A stretch of 64,000 bases of DNA, taken from positions 1 through 64,000 of the forward strand of contig NZ_KB906608.1 in NCBI RefSeq assembly GCF_000381525.1. The letters run 5' to 3'. Below, piece after piece: positions 1 through 8,280 of this stretch. A program made the position numbers and the translations under genes. The notes beneath the pieces were generated by a model. That model ran no database searches. It was not told where the DNA came from and worked only from the letters and a program-made list of their open reading frames with translations. How positions within the stretch are numbered: the first letter of the stretch is position 1; every line of letters begins with the position of its first letter. Source of the stretch: Peptostreptococcus anaerobius VPI 4330 = DSM 2949. Lineage in GTDB: Bacteria > Bacillota > Clostridia > Peptostreptococcales > Peptostreptococcaceae.

Positions 1-1
1 G

Positions 2-253
2 AAAAATATGACAAAAATAGACGAACATCTTCGAAACCGTATGAGAATAGTCATCTGGAAACAGTGGAAAACCAGTGAGAAAAGGATGTGGGGGTTAAAG
101 AAACTTGGCGTACCCGAATGGATGGCAAGACAATCCGTAGGATTTGCAGACCATTATCAGGCGGTAGCAAAAACAGCCGGACTTCGCAAGATAACAAAAG
201 AAATCCTCGCAAAGCGAGGACTCATTAGTTGTTTAGATTATTACATGAATTGA
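2..253 (+). CDS. ltrA: group II intron reverse transcriptase/maturase, C-terminal end
   Basis: This is the C-terminal part of a group II intron-encoded protein; the reading frame is open at the window edge. The visible part is very basic (RNRMRIVIWKQWK and similar) and ends in the short maturase/thumb C-terminus typical of clostridial intron proteins. These proteins help the intron RNA fold and splice, and copy it into new DNA sites. The stop codon overlaps the first bases of intron domain V, as is usual. No endonuclease (HNH) domain is visible after this point. Confidence 0.85.
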   Translation, partial: KNMTKIDEHLRNRMRIVIWKQWKTSEKRMWGLKKLGVPEWMARQSVGFADHYQAVAKTAGLRKITKEILAKRGLISCLDYYMN

Positions 254-319
254 ACCGCCGTATGCCGAACGGCACGTACGGTGGTGTGAGAGGGAGGAGA
301 AAGTCCTCCCTACTCGATT
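252..319 (+). ncRNA. group II intron domains V and VI
   Basis: Bases 252-288 fold into the conserved domain V hairpin (GAACCGCCGTATGCC pairing back to GGCACGTACGGTGG), which holds the catalytic metal site. It is followed by domain VI, a GGGAGGA (292-298) / TCCTCCC (304-310) stem that normally carries the branch-point adenosine. The end TACTCGAT matches many clostridial group II introns. Confidence 0.85.
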
Positions 320-486
320 CAAAGCAGCAAATAAAAAGCCTTTCAGCTAAAATGCATCTTGTTAAAAGAAAAACAAAATAATTCCTAGTAAATTAGTCGA
401 GATTGATTGATTTTTTTGGGTAAACATAGTAATATAGTCTTGTACAATGAGAATATTAAATGTTAATAGAAAGGAACGTGAACCTA

Positions 487-1251
487 GTGAACGATAAATT
501 ATTAGAAATTAAGGACCTATGTGTTAAGGTTGGAGAAAAAGAAATATTAAAGGGTGTTAACCTAGTTATAAATAAGGGTGAAACTCACGTAGTAATGGGA
601 CCTAATGGTTCAGGTAAATCTACACTTGTAAATACTATAATGAGCAATCCTAAGTATGAAATTACTTCAGGTAAGATATATTTTGAAGGTGAAGATGTAA
701 CTGATATGGCTGCTGATGAAAGAGCAAGAAAAGGTATTTTTATGTCATTCCAGCATCCGGTAGAAGTACCAGGTATCAGTGTTGAAAACTTCATCAGAAC
801 ATCTAAGAATTCTGTTGAAGAAAAGCCAGTATCTGTATTGAGATTCAATATGGACCTATCTAAGAAGATGAAGGAATTAGAAATGAAGTCTGAATACGCT
901 GGAAGATACTTAAACTATGGTTTCTCAGGCGGTGAAAAGAAGAAGACAGAAATACTACAGATGCAGATTCTTAATCCAAAGCTTGCTATGCTAGATGAAA
1001 CTGACTCAGGACTAGATGTAGACGCAGTTAGAATAGTTGCTGAAGGAATAAAGAAGTATAAGAGTGATGAAAATGCACTTCTTATAATAACTCACCACAA
1101 GGAGATAATACATAACGTAAAACCAGACCACGTTCATGTTATAATTGACGGTAAAATCGTGAAAGAAGGAGATTTCTCAGTTATAACTAGAATTGAAGAA
1201 GAAGGATATGGCTGGATTAGAGATGAGGTGAATTCATCTAATGGAAACTAA
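487..1251 (+). CDS. sufC: Fe-S cluster assembly ATPase SufC
   Basis: ABC-type ATPase of the SUF iron-sulfur assembly machine. It works with SufB and SufD in the cytoplasm and powers opening of the SufBCD scaffold. The Walker A site GPNGSGKS is at about residues 38-45; the SufC-type signature FSGGEKKK and the Walker B stretch LAMLDETDSGLD follow. I chose the GTG at 487 because AAGGAA at 471-476 sits ten bases before it and SufC proteins begin close to the LLEIKDL strand; an ATG at 460 in the same frame has no ribosome site. The gene overlaps sufB by 11 bases, so the two are probably translated together. Confidence 0.95.
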   Translation: MNDKLLEIKDLCVKVGEKEILKGVNLVINKGETHVVMGPNGSGKSTLVNTIMSNPKYEITSGKIYFEGEDVTDMAADERARKGIFMSFQHPVEVPGISVENFIRTSKNSVEEKPVSVLRFNMDLSKKMKELEMKSEYAGRYLNYGFSGGEKKKTEILQMQILNPKLAMLDETDSGLDVDAVRIVAEGIKKYKSDENALLIITHHKEIIHNVKPDHVHVIIDGKIVKEGDFSVITRIEEEGYGWIRDEVNSSNGN

Positions 1252-2653
1252 GAAGAGAACTCAAATAGAAGAACAGGATCGTGGCATATACGATATAAAA
1301 AATGAATTTAAGTTCAAGTCAAAGACAGAAAAGGGATTAACTGAGGAAATAGTAACTCAGATATCAAGGGAAAAGAATGAACCAGATTGGATGCTTGAGA
1401 TAAGACTTGCATCTTTAAAGAAATTCTATGAGCTTGATAATCCTACATGGGCACCCAACCTTGATGAAGTAAATATTGACGAGATAACTACTTACATCAG
1501 ACCGGATGCTGACCTTGTTGAAGACTGGGACCAGGTTCCAGAAGATATAAAGAATACATTTGATATGTTGGGTATACCAGAAGCCGAAAGAGAAAAGAAC
1601 CTTTCAGGTGTTGGTGCCCAGTATGACTCAGAAGTTGTATACCACAATATACAGCAGGACCTTCTAGACCAGGGAGTAATTTATACTGACTTTGAAACAG
1701 CGGTAAGAGAATACCCAGATATAGTTAGACAGTACTTTATGAAGTGTATAACTAATGCAGACCATAAGTATGCTGCCCTACACTATGCTGTATGGTCAGG
1801 TGGTTCATTTGTATACGTACCAAAGGGCGTAAATGTAAACGTACCACTACAGTCATATTTTAGATTAAATGCACCAGGAGCTGGTCAGTTCGAACATACG
1901 CTTATAATAATTGAAGAAGGTGCCTACTGCCACTTTATAGAGGGATGTTCAGCACCTAAGTACAATGTTGTAAATGTACACGCCGGAGCAGTTGAGCTAT
2001 TTGTAAAGGAAGGCGCAACTCTTAGGTATTCTACAATAGAAAACTGGTCAAGAAATATGTACAACCTAAATACTAAGAGATGTATAGTTGAAAAAGATGG
2101 TAAGATAGAGTGGGTATCTGGATCATTTGGTTCAAAGGTATCATGTCTATATCCGATGTCTATACTAAGAGGAGAAAATGCCAAGTCTGAATTCACTGGT
2201 ATTACATTTGCAGGTAAGGGCCAGTACCTAGATACAGGTACAAAGGTAGTACATGCAGCACCTAATACATCATCAACAGTAAATTCCAAGTCTATATCTA
2301 AGGACGGAGGAGTTGCAATATACAGGGGTCTTGTAAAGATGACTAAGAATGCTACTGGTTCAAAATCTACAGTATCTTGTGAGTCTCTAATGCTAGACCA
2401 GGAGTCAAGGTCTGATACTATACCAGTAATAGATATAGCAACTCAGGATGTCGATTTAGGCCACGAAGCAAAGATAGGTAGAATAGATGATGAAGTTATC
2501 TTCTACTTGATGTCAAGAGGTATAAGTGAGGCTGAGGCCAAGTCAATGGTTGTTAGAGGATTCGCTGAACCTATAGCAAAGGAACTACCACTTGAATACG
2601 CAGTTGAAATGAACAACTTAATAAATCTTGAACTTGAAGGTACAATAGGTTAG
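1241..2653 (+). CDS. sufB: Fe-S cluster scaffold protein SufB
   Basis: Central scaffold subunit of the SufBCD complex, on which new iron-sulfur clusters are built from SufS-derived sulfur. At 470 residues it has the normal family length. The C-terminal half has the parallel beta-helix region with the SufB/SufD signature (SVSCESLMLDQESRSDT), followed by the helical end that contacts SufC. A GAGGTG ribosome site precedes the ATG inside the end of sufC. Part of sufC-sufB-sufD-sufS-sufU. Confidence 0.97.
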   Translation: METKKRTQIEEQDRGIYDIKNEFKFKSKTEKGLTEEIVTQISREKNEPDWMLEIRLASLKKFYELDNPTWAPNLDEVNIDEITTYIRPDADLVEDWDQVPEDIKNTFDMLGIPEAEREKNLSGVGAQYDSEVVYHNIQQDLLDQGVIYTDFETAVREYPDIVRQYFMKCITNADHKYAALHYAVWSGGSFVYVPKGVNVNVPLQSYFRLNAPGAGQFEHTLIIIEEGAYCHFIEGCSAPKYNVVNVHAGAVELFVKEGATLRYSTIENWSRNMYNLNTKRCIVEKDGKIEWVSGSFGSKVSCLYPMSILRGENAKSEFTGITFAGKGQYLDTGTKVVHAAPNTSSTVNSKSISKDGGVAIYRGLVKMTKNATGSKSTVSCESLMLDQESRSDTIPVIDIATQDVDLGHEAKIGRIDDEVIFYLMSRGISEAEAKSMVVRGFAEPIAKELPLEYAVEMNNLINLELEGTIG

Positions 2654-2664
2654 GAGGAATTACG

Positions 2665-3495
2665 ATGATAGCAAATACATTACCACTAATAACTTGGAGA
2701 TGGCTAAAGGTAAACGACTCTATAATCGAATTGCCAGAGGTAAAAGACCAAGTTCACAATATAGTAGCAGAAGAAGGGGACAACATATCAACTCTATTTG
2801 ATATAAATGAACTTTCTAGTGAAAACAAGGCTAGACATACTAAGATAAATATAGAAGCCAAGAAGGGGTCTAATGTAGACCTATACTATGTAGCTAGGTG
2901 TACAGATGAAGAAAAGGCCCTAACAGATATAGTTGCAGATGTAGCAGAAGATGCGTGTGTAAACTTTATCCAGGTTGAAGCAGGTGCCCACCAGGCTATT
3001 ACAAACTATACTGCCAACTTGAATGGCAAGAAGTCTCAGACAAATGTTGAATCAGTATACTTTGTAAACAAGGACAAAAAACTAGATATAAACTATATAA
3101 TCAACCATATAGGTGAAGAGACTAATTCAAACCTATTGATAAATGGGGCCCTAAAAGACCAGGCAAGAAAGGCCTTTAGGGGAACAATTGACTTTAAGAG
3201 AGGGTCAAAATTATCTAAGGGGGCTGAGGAAGAATATGCAACACTTCTAGATGAAGGTGTAAGAAATATCGCAGTTCCAGTCCTACTATGCCAGGAAGAT
3301 GATGTTGAAGGTCTACATGCGGCCAGTGCAGGTAAGATAGACCAGGATATACTATTCTACATCATGTCTAGGGGTCTAGATATAGATTCAGCTAAGAAGA
3401 TGATAGTTGAGACAAAGCTAGCACCTACTATCCACAAGCTACCTAACAAGGAGCTTAGTGAATCTGTATGGAAGCATATAGAAGAAAGAATATAA
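2665..3495 (+). CDS. sufD: Fe-S cluster assembly protein SufD (short form)
   Basis: SufD partner of SufB and SufC. The conserved C-terminal part is present: FRGTIDFKRGS, a VLLCQEDDVEGLHAASAGKID core and LFYIMSRGLD. At 276 residues it is much shorter than SufD of enterobacteria (about 420) because most of the N-terminal helical domain is missing, as in other clostridial short forms. It starts 11 bases after sufB with a strong AGGAGG site. The motif SAGKID keeps the conserved histidine region (GLHAASAG) of the family. Confidence 0.93.
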   Translation: MIANTLPLITWRWLKVNDSIIELPEVKDQVHNIVAEEGDNISTLFDINELSSENKARHTKINIEAKKGSNVDLYYVARCTDEEKALTDIVADVAEDACVNFIQVEAGAHQAITNYTANLNGKKSQTNVESVYFVNKDKKLDINYIINHIGEETNSNLLINGALKDQARKAFRGTIDFKRGSKLSKGAEEEYATLLDEGVRNIAVPVLLCQEDDVEGLHAASAGKIDQDILFYIMSRGLDIDSAKKMIVETKLAPTIHKLPNKELSESVWKHIEERI

Positions 3496-3517
3496 TTTAA
3501 TTGAAATAAAAGATATG

Positions 3518-3550
3518 ATTGGGATTGTAGCACAAAAGTTCAATCCCAAT
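3518..3550 (+). other. hairpin between sufD and sufS
   Basis: Perfect 10-bp inverted repeat ATTGGGATTG (3518-3527) and CAATCCCAAT (3541-3550) with a 13-base loop. There is no U-tract after it, so it is more likely an RNA-processing or stability element that tunes sufCBD against sufSU than a terminator. Confidence 0.5.
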
Positions 3551-3606
3551 TGTAAAATAAAATAAATAATACTATAGGTATAATTTAAGGAAGAGAGGCA
3601 AGCCCG

Positions 3607-4842
3607 ATGGACAAGGAAAGAGTAAATGAAATAAGATCAGAATTCCCTTACCTAAATGAAGAAAAAATGGGAAGAAAGATAGTATATTTTGATAATGGAG
3701 CCACATCTCAGAAGCCACAGTGTGTTATTGACGCCCTAAGTAACTACTATAGTTACCAGAATGCAAACCCACACAGGGGTGCTCATTATCTAGGTATGCT
3801 GGCTACTGACCTTTATGAAGATGCAAGAAAGACTACAAAAGAGTTCTTAAACGCAAAATCAGAAAATGAAGTTATATTTGTAAGAAATACAACTGAAGCC
3901 CTTAACTTGATTGCCTATTCTTATGGATTGGACAAGTTAAATCCAGGAGATGAAATATTAATCTCCATCGTGGAACACCATAGTAACCTTGTTACATGGC
4001 AGTTTGTTGCCCAAAAGACAGGCGCAGTTCTAAAGTATGTATATTTAAATGACAAGAATGAAATAGATATGGATAGTTATAAGGCAGCCCTAAGTGAAAA
4101 GACTAAGGTTGTAGCACTTGCAGGAGCTTCTAACACAGTTGGTGGAGTTATAGATGTCAAGGAAGTTGTAAGACTAGCCCATGAAGTTGGAGCAGTTGTA
4201 TCACTTGACTGTGCCCAGTTGGCACCTCATGTAGTGATGGATGTACAGGATTGGGATGTAGACTTTTTATCTTTCTCAGGTCACAAGATGTATGCGCCAA
4301 TGGGTATAGGTGTCCTATATGGCAAGTATGAGATACTTGACTCAATGGTACCATATATGTATGGTGGAGATATGATAGAATATGTTTATGAACAGAATAC
4401 TACATTTGCACCAGTACCAGCTAGGTTTGAGGCAGGTACTCAGAATGTAGGTGGAGCAGTTGCCCTAGCAGAGGCTATTAGATTTATGCAAAGAGTGGGA
4501 ATAGACAATATCCATGAGCATGAACTAGCACTTACAGACTACTGCTATAAGAAGATGGCAGAACTTGACTTTGTAGAGATATATTCTACGGACTCATACC
4601 TAAGATCTCCACTTATAGACTTTAATATCAAGGATATACATTCACATGACGTGTCTACTGTACTAGATACTTACGATATAGCTATAAGAACAGGACACCA
4701 CTGTGCGATGCCACTACATACTCATTTGAAGTTGAATTCTACATGCAGGGTAAGTTTTGCAGTTTATAATACATTTGAAGAAATAGACTTCTTTATTGAT
4801 AAGTTAAAAGAAGTAAGAAAGGTGATGGGATATGGATCTTAA
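3607..4842 (+). CDS. sufS: cysteine desulfurase SufS
   Basis: Pyridoxal-phosphate enzyme that takes sulfur from L-cysteine, leaving alanine, and holds it as a persulfide for SUF assembly. The fold-type I pattern is complete: LDCAQ with Asp201 and Gln204 contacting the cofactor, SGHK with the PLP lysine at 227, and RTGHHCAMP with the persulfide cysteine at 366. The 411-residue length is typical of group II SufS. The start at 3607 follows a GAAGAGAGG site. Its last bases overlap sufU, the usual partner in Gram-positive bacteria. Confidence 0.97.
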   Translation: MDKERVNEIRSEFPYLNEEKMGRKIVYFDNGATSQKPQCVIDALSNYYSYQNANPHRGAHYLGMLATDLYEDARKTTKEFLNAKSENEVIFVRNTTEALNLIAYSYGLDKLNPGDEILISIVEHHSNLVTWQFVAQKTGAVLKYVYLNDKNEIDMDSYKAALSEKTKVVALAGASNTVGGVIDVKEVVRLAHEVGAVVSLDCAQLAPHVVMDVQDWDVDFLSFSGHKMYAPMGIGVLYGKYEILDSMVPYMYGGDMIEYVYEQNTTFAPVPARFEAGTQNVGGAVALAEAIRFMQRVGIDNIHEHELALTDYCYKKMAELDFVEIYSTDSYLRSPLIDFNIKDIHSHDVSTVLDTYDIAIRTGHHCAMPLHTHLKLNSTCRVSFAVYNTFEEIDFFIDKLKEVRKVMGYGS

Positions 4843-5278
4843 GAGTTTATATACTGATATGTTGCTTCAGGAAAGTAACAATAAGGCAAATAGAAGGGAT
4901 TTAGATGATCCTACATTTAAGGAATTGGGTCATAATCCATCATGCGGGGATGAAATCACCCTACAGTTAAAGATGGATGGCGAAACAATAGAGGATGCCA
5001 GCTTTGTAGGCGAAGGTTGTGCTATATCAAGGGCATCTACATCAATGATGATTGACCTTATAAAGGGCAAAAATATACATGAAGCCAAGGAGTTGACAGA
5101 GAAATTTATAGGCATGATTAAGAAGGAAGTCGAAGTTGATGATGACCTAATCGATAGCCTAGGAGATGCAGTAGTACTTGAAAATGTATCAAATATGCCT
5201 GCTAGGGTAAAGTGTGCAGTGCTTGCATGGCATACACTAGCAAATATAATAGACAAGAACTATTCTGAAAATAAGTAA
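4832..5278 (+). CDS. sufU: SufU, sulfur acceptor for SufS
   Basis: Zinc-binding IscU-like protein that accepts persulfide sulfur from SufS. The metal ligands Cys38 and Asp40 (SCGDE), Cys63 (EGCAIS) and Cys128 (VKCAV) are all present. SufU-type proteins differ from IscU by an insert between the second and third cysteine, visible here as the KGKNIHEAKELTEKF stretch. It overlaps sufS by 11 bases and closes the operon, with a terminator after it. Confidence 0.95.
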   Translation: MDLKSLYTDMLLQESNNKANRRDLDDPTFKELGHNPSCGDEITLQLKMDGETIEDASFVGEGCAISRASTSMMIDLIKGKNIHEAKELTEKFIGMIKKEVEVDDDLIDSLGDAVVLENVSNMPARVKCAVLAWHTLANIIDKNYSENK

Positions 5279-5311
5279 GGGTTGTTTAGACAAACTAAAA
5301 ATTTTTCGATT

Positions 5312-5352
5312 AAGTAATGTCATAGTTTTGGCATTACTTGATTTTCTATTTA
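5312..5352 (+). terminator. terminator of the suf operon
   Basis: Stem AAGTAATG (5312-5319) / CATTACTT (5332-5339), then GATTTTCTATTT. It lies 34 bases after the sufU stop. Confidence 0.7.
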
Positions 5353-5477
5353 GACTTTTTGATAAGTGTGGTAAAATGTACTTGTAGCTTGATATATAAA
5401 AGTAGATTTATTGTACATTATTAGTATTTCAATAGGGCTGCTTAAATAAATTTATTAATAATAAATGAGGTATGTTT

Positions 5478-6062
5478 ATGTTTGATGAAAATAAGAAGCT
5501 TTTAAAGTTTGAAGATGAAGAATTTAATTTAGAAGTAGACTACCAAAACAAGAATAGTGTATCTCAAGATACTATTGAGAGAGTAAGTATCAAAGATTCT
5601 AGTACGGATGATATCTTGGATGTAGAATACGAAAACAAAAAAACAGACCAGTCGGAAGGTTTTGATCTTGATGATTCAGGCCATATACCAATGCTTGAAC
5701 AATTGATGGCAAGTTCTAATAAGAATGTGTATTATGAAGAAGACCAAGGAGATCACTATGAAGAAGACGAAGATTACTATGAAGAAGACGAAGATTACTA
5801 TGAAGAAAATGAAGATGATTTTGTTCCTATAGGACTTAAAAAACCAAAGCCTAGAATGTATGATGATTCCTTGGATAGTATTAGAACAGTCTTGCTTGAT
5901 GAGTACGAAGATGATTTTGTAGATAATGAAAGTGATTTAGAAAATTTATCAATCAATTTTTACGATGATGATAATGAGGGCATAGAGTCTAAGAAACTTG
6001 AACAACTTGAAAGGATAGCGAGTGCCCTTGAGAGAATTGCTGATATGATGGAAAAAAGATAG
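5478..6062 (+). CDS. acidic protein of unknown function with Tyr-Glu-Asp repeat
   Basis: I do not recognise this protein. It is strongly acidic, has no signal peptide or membrane helix, and holds a near-perfect repeat of the unit DYYEEDE (DNA about 5755-5812, 21-base period), a likely disordered stretch. The last 30 residues (SKKLEQLERIASALERIADMMEKR) look like an amphipathic helix that could form a coiled coil. The ATG at 5478 is preferred over the one at 5472, since the GAGG site at 5467-5470 leaves only one base before the latter. The DNA repeat could gain or lose units by slippage. It lies 11 bases before the transporter genes and may share their transcript. Confidence 0.7.
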   Translation: MFDENKKLLKFEDEEFNLEVDYQNKNSVSQDTIERVSIKDSSTDDILDVEYENKKTDQSEGFDLDDSGHIPMLEQLMASSNKNVYYEEDQGDHYEEDEDYYEEDEDYYEENEDDFVPIGLKKPKPRMYDDSLDSIRTVLLDEYEDDFVDNESDLENLSINFYDDDNEGIESKKLEQLERIASALERIADMMEKR

Positions 6063-6073
6063 GACTTGATAAA

Positions 6074-6622
6074 ATGAAGATTTTATTTGAATTATTTGTA
6101 ACCTTTATGAAAATAGGTGGTTTTACTTTTGGTGGTGGCTATGCTATGTTGCCGATGATTCAAAAAGAAGTTGTAAATAACAAAAAATGGGCTACTGATG
6201 GGGAAGTTTTGGACTACTTTGCTATCAGCCAAGTAACACCAGGTGTTATAGCCGTAAATACTGCTACATTTATAGGATATAGGTTGGCAGGAGTAATGGG
6301 TGGTGTATTTGCCACTATAGGAGTTATTTTCCCTTCAATAATTATTATTGCAATTATAGCTGCATTTTTAAATAACTTTGCCACTTTGCCGGTAGTTATC
6401 CATGCTTTTAATGGGATTAGGGCCTGTGTATGTGTACTGATTTTGACTGCTGTTTATAATATGGCTAAAAAGTCTATTGTTGATATAGCTACAGCTATCT
6501 TGTTTATTGCGGTTACACTAGTTACAATAATGAAAGTGGTATCTCCATTTGTACTTGTAATATTATCAGGTATTTTTGGGGTCATAATACAATTGATAAA
6601 GACTAGGAAGAAGGTGGGATAG
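6074..6622 (+). CDS. chromate transporter family, first half protein
   Basis: Short-chain member of the CHR (ChrA) family, 182 residues with about five or six membrane helices. The family N-terminal motif GGFTFGGGYAMLP is at residues 13-25, and SQVTPGVIAVNTATFIGY follows. Short-chain CHR proteins are coded as pairs of opposite orientation in the membrane that together equal one ChrA; the partner starts at the very next base. In anaerobes without chromate exposure the true substrate is unknown, possibly another oxyanion. Confidence 0.85.
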   Translation: MKILFELFVTFMKIGGFTFGGGYAMLPMIQKEVVNNKKWATDGEVLDYFAISQVTPGVIAVNTATFIGYRLAGVMGGVFATIGVIFPSIIIIAIIAAFLNNFATLPVVIHAFNGIRACVCVLILTAVYNMAKKSIVDIATAILFIAVTLVTIMKVVSPFVLVILSGIFGVIIQLIKTRKKVG

Positions 6623-7180
6623 TTGGGAAATATATATCTACTAGTCTACTATTTCTTTACAACAGGTCTATTTTCTATAGGGGGTGGACTTGCAACCCTT
6701 CCATTCCTATATGATATAGGTCAAAAAACAGGTTGGTATACTGCTATGGATGTCGCCAATATGGTTGCTATAGCCCAGTCAACTCCAGGACCTACAGGAA
6801 TCAACATGGCTACTTATGTTGGATTCAAGCAGTTTGGAATACTTGGGGCATTTATTGGGCCTATATCTATAGTAGCGCCATCTTTGATCATAATTATCAT
6901 AGTGTCTAAGATTTTGAATAAATTTAAAGAATCAAAGCTAGTAAAGGATGTATTTTATGGCATTAGACCTGCATCTACTGGTCTAATACTAGCCGCGGCC
7001 TTTAGTGTTATTCAAATATCCCTAATAAATATGGAGTCAGATTCTGGATTTGTAGGATATTTTAGGTGGCCAGCTCTAGGACTGGCAGCCTTGGTATTTG
7101 CACTATATAAGTGGAAGAAGCCCCACCCTATAGTCTTGATAATTCTTTCTGGTCTATTGGGAGTTATATTTAAAATATAA
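6623..7180 (+). CDS. chromate transporter family, second half protein
   Basis: Second half of the CHR transporter pair, 185 residues. It repeats the same motifs as its neighbour (TGLFSIGGGLATLPFL and AQSTPGPTGINMATYVGF), which shows the pair arose by duplication. It starts with TTG directly after the stop of the first gene and uses the AAGGTGGGA site inside that gene, so translation is coupled. A strong terminator follows. Confidence 0.85.
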   Translation: MGNIYLLVYYFFTTGLFSIGGGLATLPFLYDIGQKTGWYTAMDVANMVAIAQSTPGPTGINMATYVGFKQFGILGAFIGPISIVAPSLIIIIIVSKILNKFKESKLVKDVFYGIRPASTGLILAAAFSVIQISLINMESDSGFVGYFRWPALGLAALVFALYKWKKPHPIVLIILSGLLGVIFKI

Positions 7181-7182
7181 AT

Positions 7183-7246
7183 GCCTAGAATAGGATAGCG
7201 ACTTATTTTTTTGGAATTTGTCGCTCCTTATTCTAGGCTGTTTTTT
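7183..7246 (+). terminator. strong terminator between convergent genes
   Basis: A long stem pairs GCCTAGAATA..AGCGAC (7183-7202, one bulged base) with GTCGCTCCTTATTCTAGGC (7220-7238), followed by TGTTTTTTAG. It ends the transporter operon and lies at the 3' end of the minus-strand gene, so it may act in both directions. Confidence 0.8.
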
Positions 7247-7802
7247 AGTTGAAAAATTTAATCCTACTTTTGATTTTTTGATAGTAAAATTCTATTGCCA
7301 TACTAAACATATAATCGTAGGCAAAAAAGCCTACTTGATATAATAAAAAACCTCCAAGCAGGTAGATTGGCTTTATATTTACAAGACCGACAAAATATCT
7401 TATCTCAAAATATATAAGCAATAAAACAAGGTTGGCATAGAGGATTTTTATAGGTGTTTGCCTATTAAAAATCAATTTAAAAGGAGAATCTGTTGTCAGT
7501 TTTTTATACTTTGACTCTATAAGAGCTTTTACAATGCCGTAATTTCCTATCGAGCTTAAATATACAATAGCCCTTAGTTTATTACTGACCAAGAGCAGAC
7601 AAAGTAGGGACAAGGCCACGAAATATAGACCTGCATACCTTAGATCGATTTCAACTATTACTGCAAGTATAATAAAAGATGAGACGACCATTAGGGCTAT
7701 GGTATTTGTATCTATTATATTTACTAGTATAAAAATGATTGAACTAAAGGCGAGAAGGAGACCACAAAAGGCCAATTTTCTCGCCGTAGTATTTTTATTC
7801 AT
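7245..7802 (-). CDS. membrane protein of unknown function
   Basis: I do not recognise this 185-residue protein. It has about five hydrophobic segments: residues 10-30, 35-55, 57-73, a pair near 118-140 and one near 148-165. A charged loop (SKYKKLTTDSPFK) separates the first three from the rest, and the end is basic (YYQKIKSRIKFFN). There is no visible catalytic motif or signal peptidase site. The next minus-strand gene lies 10 bases upstream and probably shares its transcript. Confidence 0.65.
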   Translation of the reverse strand: MNKNTTARKLAFCGLLLAFSSIIFILVNIIDTNTIALMVVSSFIILAVIVEIDLRYAGLYFVALSLLCLLLVSNKLRAIVYLSSIGNYGIVKALIESKYKKLTTDSPFKLIFNRQTPIKILYANLVLLLIYFEIRYFVGLVNIKPIYLLGGFLLYQVGFFAYDYMFSMAIEFYYQKIKSRIKFFN

Positions 7803-7812
7803 ATTTATAGAC

Positions 7813-8223
7813 CTAGCAGCAGGCTATTAAGTCTCCACCACAGCACTCACACATTGTGTCCAAGCACCATAGTTTGCAGCAGGTATCACAACAATTTCCA
7901 CCACAGCAACAGCATCCAGCATTGTCTAGCCCGTTTCTGCTCCTATTGTAGTAGTCTGCCCTATTGTTGTAGCCACTTCTAGCATAGATGTATTGGTCAT
8001 AGGCATCTTGATATTCCCTATTGCCTGGTTCCATAAACTTAGCCCTCTTAAGATAGTCTTCACCTTCTTCATAATAACCAAGTCTCATAGCTGCTAGTCC
8101 CCTAAGATAAAACCATTCAGAAGTCCTATCATCAAGTCCAGAAAGTGAATCATAGGCTCTTTTAAAATTTCCTTCTGATATCATTCTTCTTGTGTACGAA
8201 AAATCTGTAAATGTTGCTGTCAT
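7813..8223 (-). CDS. TPR-like protein with Cys-rich tail
   Basis: A 136-residue cytosolic protein. The first half resembles a pair of TPR helices (EGNFKRAYDSLSGL, then EWFYLRGLAAMRLGYYEEG). The tail holds 14 cysteines in its last 35 residues and ends GGDLIACC. That tail is the one seen at the end of a clostridial family of J-domain proteins; here no J domain (HPD motif) is present, so this looks like the TPR and tail part alone. The cysteines could bind zinc or an iron-sulfur cluster. The ATG at 8223 is chosen since AAAGGAG sits eight bases before it; an upstream GTG at 8232 touches that site. Confidence 0.75.
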   Translation of the reverse strand: MTATFTDFSYTRRMISEGNFKRAYDSLSGLDDRTSEWFYLRGLAAMRLGYYEEGEDYLKRAKFMEPGNREYQDAYDQYIYARSGYNNRADYYNRSRNGLDNAGCCCCGGNCCDTCCKLWCLDTMCECCGGDLIACC

Positions 8224-8280
8224 ATATATCACTCCTTTAATTACATAATAGTATTATAAACTTTACTTATTCTTAGCTTC

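Larger units (their letters stand above)
1..319 (+). mobile_element. group II intron, 3' end (cut by window start)
   Basis: A maturase tail (2-253) is followed directly by intron RNA domains V and VI, the standard end of a bacterial group II retrointron. The intron appears to end at the TACTCGAT stretch near 311-319, and host DNA leading to sufC follows. The 5' part, the catalytic reverse transcriptase region and the other exon lie outside the window, so activity cannot be judged. Confidence 0.85.

Noticed and set aside
3518-3550. Terminator between sufD and sufS
   Set aside because: Good stem but no T-run, and the genes form a conserved operon; listed as a hairpin only.
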